A stretch of 25,645 bases of DNA from WRIS01 sp050945135 (lineage in GTDB: Bacteria > Actinomycetota > Coriobacteriia > Coriobacteriales > Eggerthellaceae): contig JBMNSJ010000030.1 in NCBI GenBank assembly GCA_050945135.1, positions 1 to 25,645 of the forward strand, in the 5' to 3' direction. The notes beneath the pieces were generated by a model. That model worked only from the letters and a program-made list of their open reading frames with translations, ran no database searches and was not told the origin of the DNA. Shown in pieces: positions 1 to 6,996 of this stretch. Position numbers and translations under genes: made by a program. Within the stretch, counting starts at the first letter, position 1; each line of letters begins with the position of its first letter.

Positions 1-99
1 GACGAACAGTTACGCTATCATTGCGAAGATAGAATCAAAAAGTCGCTTGGATGGTTAAGTCCTACCCAATATCGACAAAGCCTAGGAATCGCTGCCTAG
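1..99 (+). CDS. IS3-family transposase OrfB, C-terminal fragment
   Basis: The frame from base 1 encodes 32 residues and stops at 97-99. It contains DRIKKSLGWLSPTQYR, matching the C-terminal signature of IS3-family OrfB (DDE-type integrase core), where an RIK...L..LSP.QYR motif sits just before the stop. The catalytic residues lie upstream, outside the window. The fragment shows nothing about whether the element is active. Family assignment is good; the subgroup is inferred only from the flanking terminus. Confidence 0.8.
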   Translation, partial: DEQLRYHCEDRIKKSLGWLSPTQYRQSLGIAA

Positions 100-126
100 A
101 GTGTCCAGAAAAACGTCCGGAGCCCC
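1..126 (+). mobile_element. IS3-family insertion sequence, right end only
   Basis: The window opens inside an insertion sequence. The end of a transposase frame is followed at about 101-126 by a terminus starting TGTCCAGAAAAACG. IS3-family elements of the IS150 type also place a TGTCCA-starting terminal repeat directly after the transposase stop. The left end lies outside the window, so length and target duplication cannot be seen. The exact right boundary is inferred; it abuts or overlaps the decayed repeat at 119-263. Confidence 0.6.
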
Positions 127-263
127 TAATCCGGATTTGAGCTGCATCTGTCTCGCCGATTTGTGCGTTTGGTAATCTTTAACCCGGTATTTCCACTAAG
201 CTGCAGCGTTCAATACCCAGCATCTACCATATAAAACCGGAATAAGCCCAACCTGTGCCAAAA
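119..263. repeat. decayed copy of a MITE-like inverted-repeat element
   Basis: The left part (119-138) contains CCTAATCCGGATTT, and the right part (233-263) read on the minus strand gives TTGGGCTTATTCCGG. Both resemble the termini of the better-preserved element at 13326-13488 (GGGCTTAGTCCGGATTTT). Interior positions also line up in part: GAGC followed by a CG.GATT.GT block. The two ends face each other about 145 bp apart, similar to the 163 bp of the intact copy. No coding frame is supported here. Confidence 0.5.
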
Positions 264-350
264 AGTAGCAAAATTTGAAAAAAGACTGGCTAAAAGCGCG
301 TTTGTCTTAGCCTCAAAGTAGGAATGCTGGAAAGCACAGCACCGAGCAAT

Positions 351-446
351 GCCAACACCGCTTGCGCTTTCGTTAACGTGGGCATGCGAAATGAAGTGCG
401 CAGCTCCGCGCCAACACCGCTTGCGCTTTCGTTAACGTGGGCATGC
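351..446. repeat. 37-bp perfect direct repeat, two copies
   Basis: An identical 37-bp segment occurs at 351-387 and 410-446. It starts GCCAACACCGCTTGCG, contains the palindrome CGTTAACG and ends GGGCATGC. The copies are separated by 22 bp, a 59-bp period. Imperfect similarity extends outward (GGAAAGCACAGC near 329 against GGAGAGCAAAGC near 452), suggesting a longer decayed duplication. The period is not a multiple of three, so a reading frame would shift between copies. The region looks non-coding. Confidence 0.85.
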
Positions 447-529
447 AAGATGGAGAGCAAAGCTTCGAGCCACGCAGAACGTCTAGCGATTGGGAATATC
501 GGAACCCAGATTGACAATGAGCTTGCAGC

Positions 530-565
530 AAAAAGGCTCCAGGCAAAATGCCTAGAGCCTTTTTA
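530..565 (-). terminator. Rho-independent terminator of metNIQ
   Basis: The stem AAAAAGGCTC/GAGCCTTTTT continues through AGGCA/TGCCT with one mismatch and closes on a short AAA loop. It lies about 22 bp past the metQ stop. The stem ends in A and T runs on either side, so it could work in both directions. The only gene it clearly serves is metQ on the minus strand. Confidence 0.85.
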
Positions 566-587
566 GTTTAAGCCTATAAGGTAGACT

Positions 588-1475
588 CTATTTTTTCAAA
601 TCATCAATGCTTGCAATCTTGCCAGGGTATAAGCACAGAGGCTCAAAGTGAATCTTTGCAGCAGAGGCAAGCGTTGTTCCATTCTCGTTGTTGTACTCCT
701 CGAGATAAGGGTAATGCTGGAAGTAGTTAGCATCGAGCTCGCCATCGTTTAAGGCAACGTTAGGCTGAACATAATCTGAGAACTCAACGATCTCTAGCGT
801 GTAGCCACGTTCCTTGATCAAATCTTTTGCAAAGGCAAGTATCTCGGCATGTGGTGCAGGCGAAGCCCCCACTTTGATAACCTTGTCATCAGAGCTTGTA
901 CCATCAGATACAGGTAGGGCAGCTACATCAACAGGCACAACCGCTCCATTATAAGAGTCGGTGATGAACTTTTTAACTTCGTCACTTTGAAGAACCTCAA
1001 CGAGAACCTTAGTTTTTTCTGAGCCCATATCATCAGCACGAACGGCAATTACATTTGCGTATTCAATGGCTGCATCTGAGCTAGCATCTTCTCCTGCTAA
1101 AGCACTTTCAGGATCGATGCCTCCGCTCAGCGCATAATTTCCGTTGATGACCGCCATGTCGACATCCTGCAAAGTACGCGGAAGCGACGCAGCCTCAGTC
1201 TCTACAATCTTGATGTTGTAGGGATTGTCGATGATATCGTTTGCGGTTGCTTTGAGCCCCACACCCTCTGTCAGCTTGATAAGACCTTGCTCCTCAAGCA
1301 ACAGTAGTGCACGTGCTTCATTTGTCGTATCTGACGGAACAGCAATCTGTACCTCGCTTGCCCCAGAACTAGAATTGCTGTTCGAAGAGCCACAAGCTAC
1401 AAGAGACAGGAGCATCACCAAACAAAGGCTCGCTACCAATACTATTCTTGCTTTACTTTTTCTAATTTCTTGCAT
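588..1475 (-). CDS. metQ: methionine-binding lipoprotein MetQ, circularly permuted
   Basis: Substrate-binding lipoprotein of a methionine ABC importer (NlpA family), 295 residues. Residues 1-28 form a lipoprotein signal with lipobox LVAC (Cys28), followed by a Ser/Asn-rich linker. The mature part is out of order relative to known MetQ proteins. Residues 41-182 (IAVPSDTTNEARALLLLEEQ to NGAVVPV) match what is normally the C-terminal half. A short linker (183-198) follows, and residues 199-295 (IKVGASPAPHAEI, SDYVQPNVALNDGELDANYF, FEPLCLYPGKIASIDDLK) match the normal N-terminal half. The old termini are joined and the new break falls at the usual DDLK/IAVP junction. One uninterrupted frame spans both halves, with RBS GGAAGG before the ATG. 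It is last in metN-metI-metQ, 41 bp after metI, and its terminator follows. Membership of the family is clear; that the permuted protein binds methionine is inferred. Confidence 0.9.
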   Translation of the reverse strand: MQEIRKSKARIVLVASLCLVMLLSLVACGSSNSNSSSGASEVQIAVPSDTTNEARALLLLEEQGLIKLTEGVGLKATANDIIDNPYNIKIVETEAASLPRTLQDVDMAVINGNYALSGGIDPESALAGEDASSDAAIEYANVIAVRADDMGSEKTKVLVEVLQSDEVKKFITDSYNGAVVPVDVAALPVSDGTSSDDKVIKVGASPAPHAEILAFAKDLIKERGYTLEIVEFSDYVQPNVALNDGELDANYFQHYPYLEEYNNENGTTLASAAKIHFEPLCLYPGKIASIDDLKK

Positions 1476-1516
1476 GTTTTTCCTTCCCTCTAATCTTTTT
1501 ATATACCTCGTATGCG

Positions 1517-2191
1517 CTAATTACGTTTATCGATTCTACGTGCGATAATATCTCCGAGCGTTTGAATGACCTGCACCAAAATAATGCAGAGCACAACCGC
1601 TGCAATCATGACATCATCTTGCCAACGCTGATAGCCGTATCGAATAGCAATATCTCCTAATCCACCTGCTCCAACAGTACCCGCCATAGCCGAATAGCCA
1701 AACAGAGTAATGAAGGTAATCGATACGCCTCGAATTAAGCCCGGAAGGCTCTCTTTCAAAAACACTTTGTAGACGATTTGCCAGGTAGAAGCACCAAAAC
1801 TCTGAGCAGCCTCGACTAAACCGCTATCCACTTCAGCAATGCTTTGCTCGACCAATCGTCCCACAAAAGGGGCAGCAGCGATAACGAGCGGCACTATCGC
1901 TCCCGGCACGCCAAGCGACGTACCCACAATCCATCGCGTTACAGGAATCAAAGCCACCAAAAGTATGATGAAGGGAATTGAGCGGCCGATATTGAGAATC
2001 CATCCAAGCACGGCGTTGAAAATAGGCTTAGGATGCAGGCCCTTTGCAGCCGTAATAATGATGAGAACTCCTAAAGGAATACCAATTATGTAAGCAAACA
2101 GGGTTGAGATACTCGTCATTACGATGGTATCCCACGTTCCTTGGGCAAGGAGGGCTGCGTACTGATCGAAGAAACTCTGGATTTCGCTCAT
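1517..2191 (-). CDS. metI: methionine ABC transporter permease MetI
   Basis: Membrane subunit of the methionine importer, 224 residues, close to the usual MetI length. Hydrophobic segments are spread along the chain, about five as expected for the family. The cytoplasmic coupling loop begins with EAAQSFGAS at residue 127 and contacts the ATPase MetN. A glycine-rich stretch, GTVGAGGLGD, near the C-terminus is typical of MetI. The ATG overlaps the metN stop (ATGA), which implies translational coupling. It sits between metN and metQ in the operon. Confidence 0.95.
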   Translation of the reverse strand: MSEIQSFFDQYAALLAQGTWDTIVMTSISTLFAYIIGIPLGVLIIITAAKGLHPKPIFNAVLGWILNIGRSIPFIILLVALIPVTRWIVGTSLGVPGAIVPLVIAAAPFVGRLVEQSIAEVDSGLVEAAQSFGASTWQIVYKVFLKESLPGLIRGVSITFITLFGYSAMAGTVGAGGLGDIAIRYGYQRWQDDVMIAAVVLCIILVQVIQTLGDIIARRIDKRN

Positions 2192-2979
2192 GAGATTAGC
2201 TCCCCTCTTCCGCCATCACGCTGCTGAACAGGAAGGCTATCGTTGCGAATTAACTCCTGGAGAATAATACTTTCAGGATTTGAGAATATATCAAGCGTAT
2301 TACCAACCTCGACAACGCGTCCCTTATCAAGCACTGCCGTGCGATCACAAATCATGCGAACAACCGAGAGCGAATGAGTGATGACAACCATCGTAACACC
2401 TAGCTTTTCATTGATGTCACGAAGGAGCTCAAGGATAGAAAACGTTGTTTTAGTATCAAGAGCACTCGTTGCTTCATCGCACAGCATGATTTTTGGATTA
2501 TTGGCCAAGGCGCGCGCAATTGCAACGCGTTGCTGTTGACCACCAGATAGTTGCGATGGATAACTGGCTTCTTTATCCGACAGCCCGACTAACTCAAGAA
2601 GTTCTCGAGCGCGTTGCTGCCTATTTGCCTTCTTATCGTGACGCAGCTCGAGTGGGAAGGTCACGTTTTGAAGAACAGTACGCTGTTGAAACAGGCTGAA
2701 GCTTTGAAAAATCATCCCTATGCCGTTTCTGAGCTGAAGAAGTTCCTTGCCAGAAAACCCGGTTACTTCAACCCCATCAATCAGAATGTTTCCCCCACTT
2801 GGACGCTCGAGGAGGTTTATGCAGCGAACCAGGGTTGATTTGCCTGCGCCTGAAGCACCTATCACGCCAAAAACTTCACCGTCTTCGATTGTGAGATTAA
2901 CATCAGACAGGGCATGATGCTCCGTTTGCTCAGAGCTGTCATAGGTTTTATAGAGATGTTCGATTTGAATCATAGCCAA
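2188..2979 (-). CDS. metN: methionine ABC transporter ATP-binding protein MetN, short form
   Basis: ATPase of the methionine importer, 263 residues. Walker A GASGAGKS (41-48), Q-loop Gln92, signature LSGGQ (144-148), Walker B IMLCDE (164-169) and switch His202 are all present. Typical MetN proteins are about 340 residues and carry a C-terminal NIL (ACT-like) domain that binds methionine and inhibits transport. Here the chain ends about 60 residues after the switch His, so that domain is missing. The chosen TTG start has AAAAAGG six bases upstream; an ATG two codons further in (2971-2973) is an alternative. It is first in the operon, behind a promoter and a structured leader. Confidence 0.93.
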   Translation of the reverse strand: MAMIQIEHLYKTYDSSEQTEHHALSDVNLTIEDGEVFGVIGASGAGKSTLVRCINLLERPSGGNILIDGVEVTGFSGKELLQLRNGIGMIFQSFSLFQQRTVLQNVTFPLELRHDKKANRQQRARELLELVGLSDKEASYPSQLSGGQQQRVAIARALANNPKIMLCDEATSALDTKTTFSILELLRDINEKLGVTMVVITHSLSVVRMICDRTAVLDKGRVVEVGNTLDIFSNPESIILQELIRNDSLPVQQRDGGRGELIS

Positions 2980-3116
2980 AAATTACCTTTTTACACGTTA
3001 GAATCGCCAGGATGCGGACGAACGCCCGCGTGAAATCAGGCCTGAGCGCCAACAAACAAGCCGGCAAGCTCAGGCCAGGGCATGTTCATGGTATGTGCAT
3101 TCACGTAAGGCATAAC
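2980..3116 (-). promoter_or_regulatory. structured 5' leader of metNIQ
   Basis: Between the predicted transcription start and metN is a leader of about 137 nt. It contains a perfect 9-bp inverted repeat, GGCCTGAGC/GCTCAGGCC (3039-3047 and 3068-3076), with an inner GCC/GGC pairing. A second, 6-bp GC-rich hairpin at 3014-3029 (one G-U pair) is closed by a GTTC loop. I do not recognise a SAM riboswitch or T-box. A regulatory role is inferred from the structure and its place before a methionine transport operon. Confidence 0.45.
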
Positions 3117-3122
3117 TGGTCC

Positions 3123-3150
3123 ATTCTAGGCTAATATCTGAGTCTGTCAA
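3123..3150 (-). promoter_or_regulatory. sigma-70-type promoter of metNIQ with overlapping palindrome
   Basis: On the minus strand a consensus -35 TTGACA (3145-3150) is 16 bp from -10 TAGAAT (3123-3128). The -35 lies in a 14-bp perfect palindrome, GTCAAGCGCTTGAC (3146-3159), a possible operator for a dimeric repressor. Transcription would start near 3116. Confidence 0.7.
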
Positions 3151-3290
3151 GCGCTTGACTCTATCGCTTTTTGGTATGCAAGTAAGCTAGTTTAGACTTT
3201 GCTCACTAGCTTACTGGTGTGCCCCCTACCCTCCAGTTCGATACGGACAGGGGCTTCCCAGCTCTTATCCTCAACGCTCACTTTTCCTCG

Positions 3291-3299
3291 TGATACAAT
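3291..3299 (+). promoter_or_regulatory. extended -10 promoter of cysK-like gene
   Basis: TGATACAAT fits an extended -10 (TGn plus TACAAT). No good -35 is seen at the right distance. The start codon is 54 bp downstream. Confidence 0.45.
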
Positions 3300-3353
3300 T
3301 GCCCGAATTAAAATTTGCAGCTCTTGTCTGCTCTGCATTGAAACGAGATTACT

Positions 3354-4283
3354 ATGATTTATGACAACATCCTTGATGCCATCGGTAAGACTCCTATGGT
3401 GCGCCTCAACTGCTTTTCTGAGCAATGCGGGTCAGAAATACTCGTTAAATATGAAGGGCTCAATGTTGGCGGATCGATAAAGACAAGAACTGCTTTTCAG
3501 ATGCTTTCTCAAGCCGAAAAGCGAGGAGATATCGGACCAGGCAGCATTATTGTTGAGCCCACAAGCGGTAACCAGGGAATCGGACTTGCACTCGTGTGCG
3601 CCGTTAAAGGCTATGCCGCAAAAATCATCATGCCTGATTCGGTAAGCGTCGAGAGAAGAAAACTCATTCGCCACTACGGTGCTGAAGTAATTATTGTGCA
3701 CGATGAAGGTGATATTGGAAAATGCATCGCCGAGTGCATCGCTACCGCCGAGAAAATTGCCGCAGAAGATCCGCGTGTTTTTATTCCGCAGCAATTCGAG
3801 AACCAGGATAACCTCTTAGCCCATAAATACCATACGGCGCTAGAAATTCTCGAAGATGTGGGAGGACCCATCCACGGTTTTTGTGCAGGTATCGGAACTG
3901 GTGGAACAATCTCAGGCATTGGCCAGGTACTCAAAAATCTCTACCCCGATATGACAATTTGGGCAGTAGAGCCCGAAAACGCCGCAATCCTTTCGGGTGG
4001 AGGAATCAGCACCCATCTTCAAATGGGTATTGGCGATGGCTTGATTCCGGCAATTCTTGACCAGGACATCTATGATGATGTCTGTGTGATTTCTGACGAA
4101 GAAGCTCTCTCGACAGCTCGCACCCTGGCATCTGAAGAAGGGTTGATGTGTGGAGTTTCAAGTGGTACCAATGTTGCCGCAGCTAAGCGCCTTGCACGAG
4201 TTCTTGGGCCAGGAAAAACCGTCGTCACTGTGCTTCCCGACACGGGCGAGCGATACTTTTCAACCGAGCTTTTCGACGAGTAG
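3354..4283 (+). CDS. cysK: cysteine synthase family PLP enzyme (CysK-like)
   Basis: Fold-type II PLP enzyme, 309 residues, the usual length for O-acetylserine sulfhydrylase. The PLP lysine is Lys43 in NVGGSIKTR. The phosphate-binding loop is GTGGT (181-185), a cysteine-synthase-like EPENAAILSGG follows at about 205-215, and SSG (268-270) is near the pyridine nitrogen. The family reaction makes cysteine from O-acetylserine and sulfide. Two signature positions differ from standard CysK: the substrate loop is TSGNQG (70-75) rather than TSGNTG, and Lys43 is followed by Thr rather than Asp. The acceptor or nucleophile may therefore differ, so the symbol is provisional. It is a single gene, divergent from metNIQ and convergent with the gene at 4432. 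No strong SD precedes the ATG. Confidence 0.85.
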   Translation: MIYDNILDAIGKTPMVRLNCFSEQCGSEILVKYEGLNVGGSIKTRTAFQMLSQAEKRGDIGPGSIIVEPTSGNQGIGLALVCAVKGYAAKIIMPDSVSVERRKLIRHYGAEVIIVHDEGDIGKCIAECIATAEKIAAEDPRVFIPQQFENQDNLLAHKYHTALEILEDVGGPIHGFCAGIGTGGTISGIGQVLKNLYPDMTIWAVEPENAAILSGGGISTHLQMGIGDGLIPAILDQDIYDDVCVISDEEALSTARTLASEEGLMCGVSSGTNVAAAKRLARVLGPGKTVVTVLPDTGERYFSTELFDE

Positions 4284-4306
4284 GCTTGCGCCAGAAAGTT
4301 CGATCA

Positions 4307-4372
4307 GCCCATCTTGCGTGCACTTTGCGCTCTTTGCTGTTGATTCCTCGCAAAGCGAGAATGGGCGCAAAG
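4307..4372. other. inverted repeats between convergent genes
   Basis: The 148 bp between the cysK-like gene and the convergent hydrolase gene hold GCCCAT (4307-4312) and CTTTGCGC (4323-4330). Both can pair with overlapping parts of ATGGGCGCAAAG (4361-4372), so two alternative stems exist. There is no T-run, so I do not call an intrinsic terminator. No gene is seen in this gap. Confidence 0.3.
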
Positions 4373-4431
4373 CAGCTTACCTTGCGTAGCAAAAAGCAAT
4401 GCGATTACGGAGCAATCACCTTAAGCTAGAT

Positions 4432-5235
4432 TTATGCGCTTACGATTCGATGTTGAAAAGCGGTTTGTACGGCAGCAGGGTGATTGTTTCTCGCTAACAC
4501 TTCTTCGAAGCCCTCACGTGGCAATCGATAGGTATTGTTGTTCTCGGAAATGTGCATCGCAATAACCTGCTTAAGCTGGGTATCTAGCAGTGATTCGAGT
4601 GCTTCTTGCGCTTGCGCGTTAGATAGATGTCCCCTATCAGAACCAACTCGCTGCTTAACATGATAAGGATATGGACCGGTTTCGAGCATGCGCGTGTCGT
4701 GGTTGCTTTCGAGAGTCAGAATTCGACAAGCCTTAAGAGCATCAAACGATGCAGGAGTCATCACTCCCGAATCTGTAAGGTACCCAATCGCATCATTGTC
4801 TTGCTCAAAACGAAAACCGACCGATTCGACTGAGTCGTGAGATGTCGCAAATACATGGACACTGACGCCAGCAATTGAAAGCGAATCATCTGCACTAAAG
4901 TGCTCTATATCGCATGTTTCTTGGACCTTTTCAATCTCGGCGCTTGCATGGGCAATGGCTTTTGTGGTGTAGAGCTTAGGCTCGCAGCCAATCTTGTGCA
5001 ATCCGCGCGTGACAACGCCAATTCCTTTTGTGTGATCCCCGTGCTCGTGGGTAACAAGAATACCCTCGATGTGTGCTGGGTCAACTCCCACCTCGCTTGC
5101 GCGGCTAAAGAAGTCTCGCTTGCAAACTCCGCAATCAACGAGCAGGGATCTTTTCGTGACAATATCTTCAATTATTGCAGCGTTTCCCCTGCTCCCACTT
5201 GCCAGAACATGAATCTGCAATCGCGAATTACTCAA
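4432..5235 (-). CDS. WalJ/YycJ-type metallo-beta-lactamase fold hydrolase
   Basis: Metal-dependent hydrolase, 267 residues, cytoplasmic. The metal motif THEHGDH (62-68; His63, His65, Asp67, His68) is intact. The later LESNHD, GPYPYHVKQRV and GHLSN segments match the YycJ/WalJ group, which also starts with a short ASGSRGN motif (12-18). In Firmicutes, YycJ lies in the walRK locus and has been linked to cell-wall and DNA-repair phenotypes; here it is not next to a two-component system. The ATG overlaps the stop of the purine phosphorylase gene by four bases (ATGA), so the two are probably co-translated. It is the last gene of the minus-strand run. The family is clear, the substrate unknown. Confidence 0.88.
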   Translation of the reverse strand: MSNSRLQIHVLASGSRGNAAIIEDIVTKRSLLVDCGVCKRDFFSRASEVGVDPAHIEGILVTHEHGDHTKGIGVVTRGLHKIGCEPKLYTTKAIAHASAEIEKVQETCDIEHFSADDSLSIAGVSVHVFATSHDSVESVGFRFEQDNDAIGYLTDSGVMTPASFDALKACRILTLESNHDTRMLETGPYPYHVKQRVGSDRGHLSNAQAQEALESLLDTQLKQVIAMHISENNNTYRLPREGFEEVLARNNHPAAVQTAFQHRIVSA

Positions 5236-6065
5236 ATTTTTCCAACTATTCCCTTAATGAGGCGAGCAAAATCGGGTTCCCGCTGCTTCCCTACATCTAA
5301 CACTTCTTCACCATCAGGTGAGGCCCCTTCTATACCGGCAGCCATATTCGAAACAAGCGAAATACCTAAAACGCGCATACCTACATGGCGTGCGGCAATT
5401 ACCTCTTCAACGACCGACATCGCAACCGTGTCGGCTCCCCAGGTGCGAAACATCTTGATTTCGGCAGGAGTCTCAAAACTCGGGCCCAAAAGTCCAAGGT
5501 ATACCCCTTCTTGAATCCCCACCTCTTCCTGCTTCGCCACTTCACAGGCAAGCGAACGTAAATCTTTATCGAAAGCATCAGTCATTGAGAAAAAGCGTCC
5601 TGCAATATCTGCAGGGTCCAAATCAGCAACAGGATTTCGCCCGGTAAAGTTAATCTGGTCGCGCATTACACAAAAATCTCCAACACGATAACTCTCGTTA
5701 ATTGCTCCAGCAGCATTGGTGGTAACAAGGGTATCAATTCCTAACCTGTTCATAAGCCACACGGGATAGGCAACTTCTTGAGCCGAATTTCCTTCATACC
5801 CGTGAAGACGTCCTTGCATACAAAGCACCTCAGTGCCTGCAAGTGTGCCGCTCACAAAGCGTCCAATATGTCCCTCTGCAGTGCTGACTTTCATGCGAGG
5901 GATTTCTTCAAAAGGAATTTTTAGGGCATCTTCAAGCTCTTCGGCCAAAGGATTAAGACCTGATCCCAGAATTAAACCAAGTCGTGGCTTACGTCCTTTA
6001 AGGTATCTGCTCAAGACATGGGCACTGAGCGTTAAGTCGTCATATAAGTCATTACGCTTTTTCAT
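5232..6065 (-). CDS. purine nucleoside phosphorylase (trimeric, PNP family I)
   Basis: Purine salvage enzyme that splits purine (deoxy)nucleosides with phosphate, 277 residues. Visible motifs: ILGSGL near the N-terminus (phosphate loop), GRLHGYEG (about 85-92), TTNAAGAIN (about 115-123), GPSFETPAE (about 194-202, with the base-binding Glu) and SLVSN (base-contacting Asn at about 240). The usual MSTVPEV motif reads MSVVEEV here. I chose the ATG at 6063-6065 because AAAGGAG lies six bases before it; an upstream TTG at 6086 in the same frame has no such site. The stop overlaps the next gene by four bases, and prmC ends 40 bp upstream, so all belong to the prfA run. Confidence 0.92.
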   Translation of the reverse strand: MKKRNDLYDDLTLSAHVLSRYLKGRKPRLGLILGSGLNPLAEELEDALKIPFEEIPRMKVSTAEGHIGRFVSGTLAGTEVLCMQGRLHGYEGNSAQEVAYPVWLMNRLGIDTLVTTNAAGAINESYRVGDFCVMRDQINFTGRNPVADLDPADIAGRFFSMTDAFDKDLRSLACEVAKQEEVGIQEGVYLGLLGPSFETPAEIKMFRTWGADTVAMSVVEEVIAARHVGMRVLGISLVSNMAAGIEGASPDGEEVLDVGKQREPDFARLIKGIVGKI

Positions 6066-6105
6066 ACGATGCTCCTTTGAGATCAAGGAATGTGGGTGGC
6101 ATTAA

Positions 6106-6996
6106 TCATAGCATTGCGACAAGTATCCGAGGACGTTGGTTAAGATCCTCAAGAATCTCCGTCGATGAAAATCCTGCTTCTCTGGCTATGTGCGCAGCCT
6201 GCTCAAGGTGTCCCTCATAAAGCTCGAGCATAAGAGCCCCTTCTGGTGTCAAAGCCTTTTGTGCCCATTCCACAATGCGCCTATAAAGCGCTAGTCCATC
6301 ACTTCCCCCATCGAGAGCAAGACGAGGCTCAAAATCGCTCACTTCACGGGGAATTTGCTCGAGAATATGCGTGGGAATATAGGGAGGGTTCGAAACGATG
6401 AGCTGCAGCTTTCCAAGATTTTCCTCAGGAATTGCCTCACCCAAATCTCCTTCAAAAACCGTAACACGCTCATCCAATCCCAGAAGTGAAATATTCTCTC
6501 GTGCCAACTCGACCGCTTCTTTAGCAATATCACTTGCAAGCACACTAACATCTGGGTTCTCAGAAGCAATTGAACAAGCTATACAGCCCGAACCGGTGCA
6601 AAGATCGAGCACGAGCAGCTGATCTGAATTGCGATTTTCTGACACTTGACGTGTATACGATAAAGCTTCTTCAACCAAGAGCTCGGTTTCTGGGCGCGGA
6701 ATAAGCACGCCTTCTCGCACTTTTATATTCAAGTGCCGAAAGCCAGTCTCACCAGCGATATATTGAAGAGGTTCGCCAGCGACTCGTCGCTGGATACTCT
6801 CACGCAGCGTGATTCGTTCATTTGGGTCAAGAGGCTTATCATAAGAGGTATAGAGCTCAATTCGTGAAAGACCAGTGGCAATGCTTAAGAGCCACTGCGC
6901 TGAAAGGCGAGGGTTCTCATCACCTTTTCTTCCTAGATAAGCTTCGGTCCAATCAAGGGCAGATTTAATCGTCCAGAGCTCAGCTTGCTGATTCAT
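6106..6996 (-). CDS. prmC: peptide chain release factor N5-glutamine methyltransferase PrmC
   Basis: SAM-dependent methyltransferase that modifies the glutamine of the GGQ motif in release factors, 296 residues. It has an N-terminal helical substrate-binding domain, a SAM loop DLCTGSG (131-137) and the catalytic NPPY (203-206), typical of N5-glutamine methyltransferases. The start is the ATG at 6994-6996, which gives MNQQAELW; an in-frame ATG at 7035 adds 13 residues but has no visible RBS. The 5' end overlaps the upstream DUF6125-like gene by 17 bp, suggesting translational coupling. Its expected substrate, release factor 1, is encoded two genes upstream in the same run. Confidence 0.93.
   Translation of the reverse strand: MNQQAELWTIKSALDWTEAYLGRKGDENPRLSAQWLLSIATGLSRIELYTSYDKPLDPNERITLRESIQRRVAGEPLQYIAGETGFRHLNIKVREGVLIPRPETELLVEEALSYTRQVSENRNSDQLLVLDLCTGSGCIACSIASENPDVSVLASDIAKEAVELARENISLLGLDERVTVFEGDLGEAIPEENLGKLQLIVSNPPYIPTHILEQIPREVSDFEPRLALDGGSDGLALYRRIVEWAQKALTPEGALMLELYEGHLEQAAHIAREAGFSSTEILEDLNQRPRILVAML

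Noticed and set aside
351..446. CRISPR array from the 37-bp repeats
   Set aside because: Only two repeats with a 22-bp spacer, no further units, no cas genes in the window and similarity that continues outside the repeat. It is a simple duplication.
324..566. 80-residue reading frame across the direct repeats
   Set aside because: The repeats are 59 bp apart, so they would be read in different frames. No RBS is present, and the 3' end runs into the metQ terminator.
2980..3116. SAM riboswitch before metNIQ
   Set aside because: The conserved SAM-I core (AGAGRGGYRGAGGG...GAAACC type) cannot be found. I keep it only as a structured leader of unknown class.
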